Shown piece by piece: positions 51,201 to 63,772 of a DNA stretch of 64,000 nucleotides. Every line of letters begins with the position of its first letter. Position 1 is the stretch's first letter. Both the position numbers and the translations under genes were made by a program. Where the stretch lies: positions 1,139,396 to 1,203,395 of the forward strand of contig SSBO01000003.1 in NCBI GenBank assembly GCA_005281725.1, read 5' to 3'. Below the pieces are notes generated by a model. The model searched no databases, was not told the origin of the DNA, and saw only the letters and a list, made by a program, of their open reading frames with translations. This DNA is from Wuchereria bancrofti. Its lineage: Eukaryota > Nematoda > Chromadorea > Rhabditida > Onchocercidae.

Positions 51201-54200
51201 TATTGTAGTTAATTAACAGGTATACAATCTAAGGTGGTCATTTACTCATTACGAAGGAACTACGGTAAATCTTTTTAATTGTTTGCATTCTAGATCAGTT
51301 CAATTTTTTTTTAACAAGTCAATTTTTTGAAGTGTTTGGATCCCTTTATATCAAATTGGCTCCACACTCTTCAACAACTTGTCCAAAAGCATCTTCAAGA
51401 CAACTACCCTTCTGCAGTTAGGTTCGTTAGCAGGTTTAATTTCATGACATTATGTTTCGGTAGAGCCTTTGAAGAAGATCTTTAATTTATGAATCCTATC
51501 ATTATTGAGTTACCTATAGTTATTGGATGATGATTTAAGGGAAAAAGCTGTTAGCGTCCTACACACTGTTTATATGAAGTATCACTGGCTACATGAGAGA
51601 GCAGTTGTTACAGATTTAGTTTGCCCTGTGCTTAAAGGTTGTATTCGTGAAAATAATGCCAAAATTCAGGTTTGTTTATTAGTATTTTATCCATTAAATA
51701 ATTTAACGCAAATTTTTGGCGAGCGTTATTTCAAAAACAATTAGCTAGGGGAATTTAAATAAGTTGGTATATCAAGATCTAAAATATTTCATGTCTGAGA
51801 ATTTGATCAATTGCTATCAAAACAAAGCGTATACTATTTGGTTAGAATATATAACACTGAAAAGATTCAGAAATGATTGCCCATATGTATTTCTCAAGTG
51901 TTTGGAAAAACTTATTTTAAATTTTAGTATCAAATGTTGAATGTTTTATTTGATGTTGCAAAAACGGTATCTTTACGTGAGTCCGAAGATGATGACCTGT
52001 TTTTGATGGTAATGGAGATAGCCAGTTCATTCCTTACACTTGATCTCGACACTGCAGGTCTGTGTAGTTCAAGTTTCAAGTAAGGCTAATTAGGAGCACA
52101 ATACTTTTAGGTTCATGCAAATGAAACGGTGACGAGTATCTTGTCTGTTACTTTGAAATTTTTTCGGAGGAAAGATTAGCTTAGTTAGATCTATAATATA
52201 ATTTTAAAAATTTTAAGGAAATTTCATGATATGCCATTTACATAGTTCATTTCAGAAGTTTTTGAAAATATGGAAATATTGACGGGGGATGTATGCCAAA
52301 TTTTAGCTGAACGTTTTTCTGATTTACGGAGCTCTCATCTTCATTATATCATACATATGCTTTGTGAACATCTTCATTCCCACTATCAGCATGGATTTGT
52401 TCGCGAAATTGGTTGCGAAATACGGGAACGCATATTTTCCGCATTATTGACTCTTGTTTGTAATCCGCCTTCAGAGCAAATGGGTGTGTACTATATCATT
52501 TTTTTATCGGTTTTTTTCAAAATTACGGAAACATACTTCATTTGCTGCATTTGTCGACAGCAGGAACTCTTAATTATTTCTTGAGCGTAAATTACAGTTC
52601 TTTACATTTAATCATAGTTTCTAAAATCTTTAAAGCTAATCCGTTTGTATTCATCAAATACTTTGTTGCAGTTTGTATTAGTGAGTTTGGTGACGTAACT
52701 AATGTACGAATATGTCGTGCTGGAGGTGATACTAATGGAAATTTTAAGTGGAACGAAATATGCGTAGTGGTGACAAGAGCTATTGAAGAGGAGCTCTGGT
52801 AATTTCTAACTTTATTTTGGTAAAATTTCAATCCGTTCGGAACATTTCATTGAATAACTTCCATGATGAATGTTTTTAAAATCAGGTTGTTTACTGATAT
52901 ATGAATATAAGATAGATATTTGGGTTGCTTACCGTACAATTAAACCGTTTATATGATTTAGGCTAGTAACTGTGTCATATATGATTTCGAATACAGTGAA
53001 TAACATTTATGCAATCGCTTAAAACTTTCTTCCACTATTCTTAAAAGATTATTTCAGGTTCCCGGTTATGAAAATAATTTTGCAACGGTTGTGTCGAATA
53101 GTAGAAGTGCGAGATTTGATTTTTACAGCGGGTGCTGAACGCATAGAAAAACTTAAAAATGCTATAATTGCATTATACTACAAGTTTGTTTTGTAATTTA
53201 TCAAGCCTGATCTGGATTCTTTTTTCTACTTTGTCATTTTCGTTCTTTTCTTTTTTTTTTTTGATATAAAAAGGGCTGCCGAAAAGTCGTTGCTATTTTG
53301 AATAGATATATGAAGGGCAAGAGTATTCTTTAATTCTAGACAGTTTTAGAACAAATAATTCGCATTCTTATCCTTTGTAAATTGAAGGTTATCTTAGTGG
53401 TGCTGTGAATGCTTTTATCCTTGTTGCAGGCGTAACACTTTGATTTCTGATGCCGATTTAGCTATAAATCCGTCACATAAGGGCGAAGTTGACCTACCGA
53501 AATATATTTGTCCTATTTTTAGTCGTCTAATTAATTATTATCATGATGAAAGTATTTGTAAAATTATGGTTGATTGCGTTCCTTCTCTTCCAAGCGGATG
53601 TCAGCAGGTGTGTTCGTGATTTATAAGCTCATATGCTTGAGGGTATTTTTTCTGCCATATGGATGAATCTTCCTCATTGTTTATTTAATTCATTTCTTCA
53701 CATGAATCTGAATTTTTCGCAGTAACGAAAATTACATGGAGAAAATCATATGATTTTCTGGAGTTTTAAATAATATTGAAAAACATTTTTCAGGCAATAA
53801 TGGCCTGTGACCTAGCAGTTCAGGTGCTGCCTGATGGTATGGCACCATTAGCCCGGCAGTTAATATCCCATTTAGCAAGTCTTCATCCAAGTGCAGTTCT
53901 TGCTATCTCTGTTATTGAGTTAGCTTCGGACTGTTCCTCAGTGCCAGAGTTTTATCAATTTTTTGAGGTTTTGTTAATTGTAGACTTATTTTTTATTTTT
54001 CTTTTATATTCCTCTTTCGTTGTTTATAGATCTTTTTGCTAATTTTATCTTTTCTGCTAACTTTATATCATAAAAAATACAATTAGGTAGTAGGAAGACA
54101 CTTTACTTTGATGAATATTTATTTTGAAAAGCTGTGCCTCATTTCGTATTTCATAACGTTTATACATCTGTGAAATATTTTTTTTTTTGTATTTTTTTAG

Positions 54201-57200
54201 ATTTTTTTGTTCAGCAACTGGACTGTTAAACTTGTGCAGTTGGAAAAGCAGTATAGAAACTTATATAACTCGAAGAACAGAATATTTTCACTCATTTTCA
54301 TAATCAGTTCAAACTGCAGATCAAACATTTCAAATTTGTTATTGATATACTGGCATCGTATACAAACGTTCATCGATACAACACTTTTATTGTTGCTGCT
54401 GCGTTTCGTACACTAATGAGATGGTATACAAAAATGTCAGATGCAGTAAAACCAACGATATGCAACTATATTGTAAATAAGGTATAAAAAAGTTTTTCTA
54501 ATATATAAACAGAAAGAATTAAACCAAATTTTTACTTTCACATTCTTATTAATATCATTGCCTTGAAATGTTTTGTAGATTGAAGAAGAAGCAAAAACTT
54601 GTCTACCGAACGTCATAAATGCAAAAGAGCATTCAGATGAACGGCGTTCGTCTGATTTTGGCACACCAACCACTACCACCTTTTCTTTTGGTTCAGCTAG
54701 TCGGAAGGACACGATTATAAATGAGGATACTAATATGAGAGATGAGGTCTGTTTTCTAATGTTCGATTATTGTTTTCCTTTTACAGCTATGGAACCATCT
54801 AAATATTGAACAATTTGAAAATGCCTCGAAATGTGGGCCATATGAATTATGTTAATTTATCCTTTTTTAAATTGCTGTTAATTGTTATAGTTGGCCGAAG
54901 AAACAATTAAAGCATTGAAAACATTCATGAAACACAGCAAAATTAGTGACGTAGCGCCCACTCAATCGATGCCAAATACGAAGCTAGTGGAACGCTGGTC
55001 AAACCATTGGGTTATTAATGATGTAGTTATTTCTGTTACCAGTTTTACTGAAAGTCCATCAAGTGGGACAAGTAAGACATTCGAATCTGGTAAATAACTG
55101 TTTGTAGTTCAGGTTTATTAGAACAGAAAAGATCTGTATTGATAATATGCTGATAAATTCTATTACATAAAGCTCAGTAATGCAGCTATTTTTTAATGTT
55201 TTTTAGAATTCCCAAGAGCTTATCATTATAATAATGCAATTTTTCTACAATACTTGTAATTTATTTTGTTTGAGGAGGTTATTAGATCATTGCCGAATAA
55301 TTGAAGATTGATTTTTAGATGCTGGTGAGGAAAATCCGTCAATGGAAATACCAGATAGAGAAATATCAAGTTTTGATAGGAGGCGGCGTCATCAGTCAGC
55401 TGTCCATCGCCCAAACGAGTACTAATTTTAATTTTTTATCAGTTAATTTATAAACTATAAATCAAGATAACGACATATCTTTATTTTCAAGGAAATATGT
55501 AGCTCCTCACCGCCCAATTCTGGATGATTTATGCACAGTGGCGAAATATGAATCAAAAAAAGTTCGTGTTCCGGTAGTGACGTGGATTCAGGTTGTTGTA
55601 CGACATATACTTGGTAAATATTCATGGTATATGCGATCACTAAAAGATTTTCCTGATGATTTTGGAGCAGGTTGTTTTTGGAATATTTATTCAATATCAA
55701 TTTTACGCAAATGAAAGAAATTGAAATGAAAATGAAGTTTTGTTCATCTTAATTTTTGCGTCAAGAACTAATATGTACAATCAAGCAGCATATTACTTCT
55801 TTTAATTTTTAGTTTTTTTTTTTTTTTTTTTAATGCAGATAGCGTTCTTGAAAAGGCCAAACTGTTCGAGCAGTTTAGACTAAATATACCGTCTCATGAG
55901 GCTATCATTTTTTAATTCTTTTATTGCGGATTCATTGTTTTTTTTTTTTGTTGCTAAATGATTGTGGAAATGAAAATAAATTCATGCAATTTTAATTTAC
56001 AGTAGTCTTTAGTAAAAATTTTGTATATTTTAGCAGACAATTTTTATGGTATTGACGAGGGATTATCGATTTTAAAACTTCTCGCTGATGATAACAAAGC
56101 TGTCCAGATATCAGTTCGTGATAAGAACAAAACGTATGTCCTCATTGTTTTCAAGATTTCGCAGTTTTCTTTGAAAAAGCAGAAAACCTTCGATAATACT
56201 ACAACTATATGCTTACAGAAAATTTTTTATAGATTGAGATCTTTGCGCAATATTGATCGGATATCATCACTTGAATTGCACACCGTTGGTGTTGTTTATG
56301 TTGCCCATGGGCAGACTAAGGAATCCGAAATTTTGGGAAATGTTTATGGGTCAGCGCGTTACGCTAGTTTTTTACGGTATCTTTTGGTTAACATTCGTGA
56401 TTGAAATATTGGATATTCGAGCAAATTGTTGTATTTTGGAATTTTAGGCTTCTAGGCGAACCGATATCTCTGGAAGATTGTCCAGGTGGTCTTGCAGATG
56501 GTTTTTGTGGCACATTTACATACGTATATACAGATGAGATTTCGAAAACCGTTTTCCATGTGGGTATGTATGTTATAGTTAAATTTATAAGGTGGATTGC
56601 GTATTAAATGAGTTATTTGTCATATTAAAAAAAAAATGAAATTTAAAATATCGAACATATAGAAGAATACCATGAAGTTTGCTCAAATTTTTGAATCACA
56701 TCTAAAATAACGATCTACTTTAGCAACTCTAATGCCGAAAAGCGAAATTGACCCGCTTTGTAACTGCAAGAAAAAGTTTATTGGAAATGATTTTGTTTCG
56801 GTCGTCTTCAACGATAGTAGCTCACCCTATGTCCTTGGAACAATTAGTGGAAAATTTGCGCATGTCGCTTTGGAGGTAGTTAAATTTCGTTTTACTTTTG
56901 TTCCTATTTTTCCAAATGGTTTTTCAAAAGAAAAAGATAAAAAGGAAGTTCTAAATTTTAAATGAAACTTTAAAGTACTTGAGAAGGAACGGTTTTTTCG
57001 CAATAGAAAATTATAGCTGGCGTTAAGCAAATCTTAGTGCTATAGACTTATATTTATAGGTGGTACCACAAGATAATGAGCATTTATTGGTAACTGTCCA
57101 TGCACGTAAAGAAATTGCATTATGGTTGGCAATCTCACGCGCTTTTTTACCGGATCAACAGGCTGCTGTTCTTATACGGAAGTTAATCTTACGGGCACAA

Positions 57201-57320
57201 CTATCAGTGAATGTTTGGAGACGTGAAGAGGAGGAAAAGGGGCCACCTTACATTGGACTTGTTGTTGAACGATTACGGGCGATTCGAGCACTTGCTGCAC
57301 ATGCTACACCTATTTCATAG
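48298..57320 (+). CDS. TSC2: Tuberin (TSC2) orthologue, Rap/Ran-GAP domain protein
   Basis: GTPase-activating subunit of the TSC complex, which switches off Rheb and so TORC1. I read 27 exons, 48298-48377 through 57060-57320, in phase across every junction: about 1366 residues (human 1807). N-terminal HEAT-like blocks match human tuberin in order: WNVMRDLLGSHYGHNVIKLM (50080-50140), the WLHTLQQL block (51359 on), the WYTKMSDAVKPTICNYIV block (54423 on), and KLVERWSNHWVINDVVISVT (54980 on). The C-terminal GAP domain (about residues 1140-1330) has GVVYVAHGQTKESEILGN, TVFHVATLMP and FIGNDFVSVVFNDS, including the catalytic asparagine thumb (GND, about residue 1251). The long Ser-rich region of the human protein is much shorter. 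RRRRHQS at about residues 1038-1044 fits an RxRxxS kinase site. Very short exons (for example 51220-51264) are less certain. Start is the first in-frame Met behind a TTTCAG acceptor. Confidence 0.92.
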
Positions 57321-58293
57321 CCTAAATATTTAGACTTTTGGAATTATTGAAATTCGTGGCAAATTTTATGCCTATAGTAGGATACTAGTGGGATACTTTC
57401 GTCTAATGAATGAAATTTGTTAAATATTATTAGGATGATCAATAGAAGCAGATAATATTAAAGGAACAACAGTTCAAATCTCCATCTCTCTCATCACTTT
57501 TCCAAGCTTGTAAGTTAACCTTAACGGAATGACTAGTAGAGTTTACTTAATCTTAAAATGGTACGCAAACTTTACTTTTAACGGTTTGATAATTTAGTCC
57601 TCATTACCGACCCTTAGTAGATTTCTATTTGTATGTCAGAATCTCATTTGTAAATAGCTTGTGAGCCGTTTTGGCAAATACTCTTGTCTTTTTCAACGGG
57701 TTTTTATTCCATTACTACTTTAACATATACTTGCATTTTTTTTTTGATGGTAGTTCATAAGTGAATTAATTTATGAAATTCTATGATGGTGCACACTCAC
57801 ATGTGTTTTATTTGAATATGAAAATAAATACAAAAAGTTATGAAACCATCACTGTTATATTTGACAACAAAAAAAAAACATTATAAAATGTACCATATTT
57901 TAAAGATTGGACTATTGCTATCGATTTATTATAGTCACGAAAAATAGCCTCCGGCATGCTGGCTGATTTTATTACAGAGGTTAACTGAAACTTGGAATAT
58001 TACTCTTAAATAAAATGTAGGGAGTCATACCGCACTGTTTTAATATACACGCTGTCAGTAATGTTAGTTTAAGAATATCATTGGCTCTGTTTCCCTTCCC
58101 TTCCAGAGACTGCTAATTTAAGATAATACTATAAGTATCTTCAACAATCAATGCATTAAAACTAGCGATATTTCATGAAACCGCCGTAAATTCGATTATA
58201 GGAATTTTGAGTGGGAGAAGAATGCACGTGCACAAAATATAGTCTGGAAGTGGATTTAATTAAAACATGGAAAAGACAAGAGTAAGCAGATGT
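57321..58293. other. Convergent 3' flanks of TSC2 and torsin genes
   Basis: No exon seen. An AATAAA signal lies near 57823 on the plus strand. The region is AT-rich. Confidence 0.45.
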
Positions 58294-61200
58294 CTACAGT
58301 GCATCATTATCTTGAAAATTTTCAAAACGCTGGCGTTCTTTTTCGCGCTCTGCAGATATGAACAGCTCAGTCTTCTGGGCAACCCGTTTGCAACCAGATG
58401 AAGAATAGATCGGATTTGTTTTAGGGAAATACTGAAAAAGATGAATCAATAAGAAAGTGAGGAAAATTTTCATTCCAAATAAATTTAATCCATCCTGACA
58501 GTCAAAATGTTTTTGATATTTTATGCTTTCTATCACGAAAAAATAGCATTTAGAGGTTGAATTCAGTTTTCAATCAGGGAAAAAAAATCCCGGAAAAAGG
58601 TCATCTTTTGACGATTTTGAAAGAAGGCTTCATTTATTAATGGTAATCATGAGATAGATTTCGATTTTTTTTACAATAATTCTATTTAACTAAACTCTAG
58701 TACAAGCAAAAAGCAAAATACCTGCAAAGAGTCGGCAATAGCAGTGATATGTTCATCTGTCGGCGTGAATCCATGAGAAATCATATAATCTCGAATACAA
58801 AGCAATATATGCCTCCTTTCTAGGGGTAAGAAAGGGACAAAATGGTCAATCAAATGTGCTGAGATCAATTCACTCATTTTTAGCCCACCTGAAATTACTA
58901 ATTTCATAGGGAATTTTTTTCTCACGAAGCATTTGAGAAATTAAAACTAATAATAATTAGAAATGATTCCTGCCTAATTTATGTACTTCATACTTTCTAA
59001 ACGGAAAATATTTTTTAAAATGCTTTTCAAATTGTTCCAAATAAAAAGAAAGTCCTTGAGAAGTAAAAATAGCGTACTAAAAAGTTTCGAAATTTCTGGA
59101 ACCCAAATTTCAACTGTCTCTTGAACTAATTATCCAATTATTACCTTAACAGTACTTAAACATTTTAGTAAGTTTTTAAAGCTTGACGTCTTCTGTGGTG
59201 AGATAAAATGAAAAACAAGACTTACCTTCAGTATTAAATGCACTTGCAATGACAACGTCTTCCATTTCCTTCAATGTTAATGTTTCTCTTATTTTTCCAT
59301 CTTCATAATGTTGAAGTGCCTTCTGAGCTATTTCATTACTTCCAGAATTACTGCAAATGTTCATTTGTGTCATAGTTTTCTGATATACATAAATATACAT
59401 AAAGCTACGTTAAAATGATACTGACGCATAGAAAATTCTGAACCTTATTCAAAGACAAGAATTTGAAACTTGCTACAATAAATATTCTATTTCTTACTTT
59501 CCTCACAACTTTCGACTTCCCAAAAAATGTTATGTATATCGATTCTCATTGTTAAGCAGCAGTGTATTATAAAATTTAGTTGGAGAATGACTCATTATGA
59601 TTATAAAAATCTTGAAATTTATAACTTCTGAACTCAATGCCAAATATTTCGAAGTGTGTCAATTCTGACTTTATCAGCAGTGGTTTCTTTACTGAATCTT
59701 TATTCATTAATTATTGCTATAGATAAAAAAGGTTTAGCTAAAGCATATGTTCTAGATGTTGGAAATGAAAAGTAAACAATGGAAGTCAACTCAAAACAAA
59801 ACAAAAGACTTACCTCAAAAAAATGAAAATACTTTTCCGAAAATCAACATCTTCCAAATATTCATAATGGTCAATAAAAGGCTTTATGGCATCAATTACT
59901 TTAGCAGGCATTTTGTCTACTTCATCAAAGACAAACAAACTTCGTTCGCATTTCGATACATTTCCTTGTATCCATGAACGTAACTGTACCTATAACGTTG
60001 TAACAAATTACAATATCTAATCATATTTGCCAAATTTTCATATGTAAGAGGAAAATGAAAGGTAAATAGTTTACCTGATAAAGTGGTATTTCCAAATAGT
60101 TTGAAAAATGTAGCGTCGAGACATAAACATGAACGTAATCACTTTTCATTCCTTTCCTGTAAGAGTTGAAGTAAAATACTCGTTTAAATTTCGAATTAAG
60201 AAAGAAATTTCTAAACAATAAACTAACTTGTACAAATTCTCGACAATCATCGAGCTAAGATAATTTTTGCCACAACCAGTCCATCCATGAAATGACATCA
60301 CCAAAGCCTTTTTAGGACTTCTGGAAGTGCAGTAAAAAAAAAATCTTTTGAATTATGTTAAAAGAAATCTTTACTTCAAAAAAAACTTCAATTTAAAATA
60401 AGTGAATATTCGTATACATTACAATAAACTGAAAAATCAATTTACGGATTTTTCCAATGCGCAATTGCAGCTGTTATAATAGTTTCCTTGGCCAAATGCT
60501 GTCCATATAATCGTGTATGCATAGAATGCTGCAAGCCTATAATGTAAGCTTTGAAACAAAATTAAGTTAAATTCATGCATTACTCTGATTTAATAGTGAA
60601 AACATTTTCATAGCCACTACTCTCTTCATAGTTTTTTCTTACATTGCTCTAACTTTAACTGTATTTAATATATATATATCTGAATTTAACAATTAAATCA
60701 ATTTCTAAATTATCATTTCGTTGCTATTTGCTGGTTTTCAAAAAAAGAAAAGATAAAGTTGCCGTAGGTTAATTCTTTTTTCGAATAGCCTTTCTGTTAA
60801 GAGTGTAAACTCATTACTATGAACACAAAAAAGCAATGAACATCATGAATAAAATGTAAAGTGAAGAAAGAAGGAATATGTAACGCTGACAAATTTATAC
60901 AAAATACAAACTAAAATGAAACAAAATATCAACTCAAACACTTTTTAACAGTGAAAACTCAAACATGAAATGAAAAACAAGTAGTCGCATAAAAAAAAAA
61001 AAAAAAAAACCTTCATAATCTCCTCGTACCCAAGAACTATCACAACATTCAAGAAGTTTACATCGAGCATAATAACCGAAAATACTTAGCGAAGCGGCGA
61101 TAGCTGAACCAACGCCCACTAAAAGACTCAGTGGTTCTCCATTTATCTATAAATGAAATTTACTCAGTTAATAACATATTAATAAAGACTGCACTCAGAG

Positions 61201-61465
61201 GTTATAATAGGAAATCAATCAAAATTTACTTAACTGCACTTACTCGTCGTTCTTTACATCGTTCTTAATATCATTAACTAAATCTTTTCTGATTTCTCAA
61301 GGCCTAGACTGATTCACAGCAATCCCATCTCATGTTTCTATTTCCTCTTCAAGAATGTAAAATTGTTTAACCACATATCAATGTGATAACTGTTCGCTCA
61401 TAACTTACCAAATCTTGAGTGCAAAAAAACCAGAGAAGCAGAATAGTGCTCTTTGCAACATTCAT
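58294..61465 (-). CDS. Torsin-family AAA+ ATPase
   Basis: Torsins are AAA+ ATPases of the ER lumen and nuclear envelope that need membrane cofactors (LAP1/LULL1 type). Nine exons, 61465-61409, 61146-61011, 60536-60446, 60320-60228, 60156-60075, 59983-59814, 59350-59226, 58888-58722 and 58431-58294, join in phase to 1059 nt (352 residues). The N-terminus is a signal peptide (MNVAKSTILLLWFFCTQDL), followed by a second hydrophobic stretch (LLVGVGSAIAASLSIFGYY). Walker A reads GWTGCGKN, the torsin form with Asn in place of Thr/Ser. YVHVYVSTLHF and WIQGNVSKCERSLFVFDEVD (Walker B) follow. SNSGSNEI is the sensor-1 region and SSSGCKR the torsin GCK sensor-2 cysteine motif. C. elegans members are ooc-5, tor-1 and tor-2; I cannot say which one this matches. 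Confidence 0.93.
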
Positions 61466-62199
61466 GATAACAGCCAATTTTACTAGTAGTATTCATATCA
61501 AACGAGATTTTTTGCTAACATCTCGTAAGAATGAATAAGGTGGAAGCATATAAAAGGCCTGAAAATTTTGTATATGAATGAAATTTTGTTTCAAGAAATA
61601 AATTTCATTACTTTTTTCATTTTAATCCTTTACATAAAACTGCATACACCTAAACTTCGACAAGGGTCAAAACTATCATCATTCGCATCGCATCTCATAA
61701 ACATTAGATATTCTATGTAAATTTAAGTTTAGAATATTGACTAACTAGGGAAAAGCAACCCAAACCTATCGGTTGTAAGCTAACGGATAGATGACGAGTG
61801 TTAATTTAACACCTGATGTCTTAATAGTATAGAGGAAGCTCATATACACGGACGTAGTTGTATCAACTCAAGATGCGTTAAGTGACCTCAACATTCCATG
61901 GAACATATGAGCATAAAAATTGGAAAGAATTTTAAATTTGTTTCAAAAAGTTTTCTTTAAAATTATCAAAATAGGAAATTTGAGTGTAACAATAGACCAA
62001 GACAAATCTTGATTATTTTGACTGAAGTTTTTCATCATAACTGTCCGGACATAATAAACGAAAGATACAACAAGCAAAAACCCAAACGATTTGAACTTTC
62101 TTCATAACAGCCTAATTTTGATATCATCACTACATAAGTGGAAGTGATTGAATATTTTTACAATAGAGATCAAAATGAAATCATTTTCAAGATGCTTAG
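61466..62199. other. Spacer between torsin and RNase H2C genes
   Basis: About 0.73 kb on the minus-strand gene path, with no exon seen. It would hold either the torsin promoter or, if the genes are co-transcribed, an inter-cistronic region with the torsin trans-splice site. Confidence 0.4.
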
Positions 62200-63153
62200 T
62201 CAATCATCATCCCTAGCAAATGTTTCCGCAGTACTGAGGTAATCGATTGCTTGAACAAGAGGTGTCTGATGACCGACTTTACGATCATATTCCCACAACA
62301 TAAAGGATTTTGCTGAACCACTAACTTCAAAAACGCGACTGTTATCTGCAATTTCTTAAATTCACACTCATTTCAAATGGTTCTCAGTAACTTCATGGTA
62401 GAATAACAATAAAATAAGAAATTCTCAATAAACTTCATGGTGGAAAAATAACAATCGAAATATTTGCAAAATATAATCATACAATCTTTCATAAGACTAG
62501 CAAAAAAATGAAAATTAATTGCAAACCTTTGATCCCTTTTTCTATAGCAACAAATAAACGGTAGCCATCTGGAAATTTCTGCTGTACTCCATTCAAAATT
62601 CGTCCTCGAAATGTTGCAATTTTTCTATCATCTACAAAAAGTAAACTGATCAAACGCTATGAAAAAGTTAGCCAAAACAACTTAACAAACTTATCAAATT
62701 CGACATTTACAAACTATTCAACTTCATCGCTACCAAAACTTTCCAATCGCTTTAAAATAGTAGGTTTCAAAAACTCTGTACTCTTAAAATACTAAAAACA
62801 TTGAATTGTCAATTCTCCATTTTCACCCGCACGGTTTGCAGTGCTTTAGCCCCACTTCGCTAGAAATGTCGCAGTTAAAGTAGATACAATTTTCTTCTAC
62901 TGATATTTGCGAAAATTCAATTTTATAATAAACAGGAAAAACCACCTCCTAATCTCTCGGTGATAAAGTACTGTGACACTTTTGCTGGTCCATCGTATTC
63001 AATCCTACACGGTAACGAATGAAATTCATTGGTGAAATCATCATTACTCACATTTTCGAAAACAATATTTTTTGCTTCCTCGGGATGTTCCGCTACGATT
63101 AGCTCATTTCTAGGTTTTGCCAGTTTTGTCACTTCTTTCCTTCTTTTTGACAT
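62200..63153 (-). CDS. RNASEH2C: Ribonuclease H2 subunit C
   Basis: Accessory subunit of the nuclear RNase H2 complex, which removes ribonucleotides from DNA. Three exons, 63153-62946, 62631-62527 and 62345-62200, join in phase to 459 nt (152 residues; human 164). The family signature LPCRIEYDGPAKVSQYFI lies near residues 48-65, and the second hallmark, ATFRGRILNGVQQKFPDGY, lies near 75-93. A third block (SFMLWEYDRKVGHQTPLVQA) matches the C-terminal strand and helix region. An acceptor-like CACAG lies about 16 bases upstream of the ATG. The subunit diverges fast in evolution, so the clear LPC.IE.DGPA motif carries most of the assignment. Confidence 0.9.
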
Positions 63154-63562
63154 CAGCAGATTTCTGTGATAAAGAAGCTTCTTTCTAGCACAAACGAACG
63201 ATTATAAAAATGTAAAAATGAGCAAAACAGAAAAGCCTACATGGAGCAGGAATGTATATTAAGTGCTTATTAAACTTCAAGCAAAATATTTTACAATAGA
63301 AATAACTTTTATGCTATGGATTCATGTACAATAAAAACTTGACATTGTCCTTCAAATGTTCTAATTCATCCCAATTTCTCTTCAAATAGTGCTCAAATTT
63401 CAAACCGATTAAGATATTTGGAATAAAAACACAGATAAAATCCATTTTTCATTGAAACAACACAACGTCATTTTGAATGCCAATTTTGAAACATTTTCAA
63501 ATAACTTACTGGTTATTTTTGAAAACTTTACAATCGTATGGGTTCAATATTCAAACAATGTC
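63154..63562. other. Spacer upstream of RNase H2C
   Basis: About 0.41 kb between the stop of the edge gene and the RNase H2C start, same strand. No exon seen. Confidence 0.4.
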
Positions 63563-63772
63563 CTATGAGATCACATTACGGAAAACTCGAATCAGGTTAT
63601 CAGCAAATAAATCTGACGAATCCCATTCATCAAGTCGCAGGCCCTGAAGGCACTCTGGAACAGAAGAAGTGAGTCCACGCGGAAAAGTATTCGGTTCTAA
63701 CCAATCAACTGTCAGAAATAGTTGAAAGCTTTTTTTTGAACTCCATTCTTCGCACAACAATGTGATAGTTAT
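63563..63772 (-). CDS. Last exon of an unidentified gene entering from the right
   Basis: A clear TTGCAG acceptor (63773-63778) opens a frame that reads ITITLLCEEWSSKKSFQLFL, then a middle containing VDWLEPNTFPRG, and ends with LFADNLIRVFRNVIS and a TAG stop at 63563. Codon use and hydrophobic spacing look like real protein. I do not recognise the family. The remaining exons lie beyond 64000; 63773-64000 appears to be intron with A-runs. Confidence 0.6.
   Translation of the reverse strand: MTITLLCEEWSSKKSFQLFLTVDWLEPNTFPRGLTSSVPECLQGLRLDEWDSSDLFADNLIRVFRNVIS

Noticed and set aside
54207..54416. Plus-strand open frame inside the TSC2 locus
   Set aside because: The conserved tuberin frame here starts at the acceptor before 54320 in a different frame; this one is intronic or a shadow.
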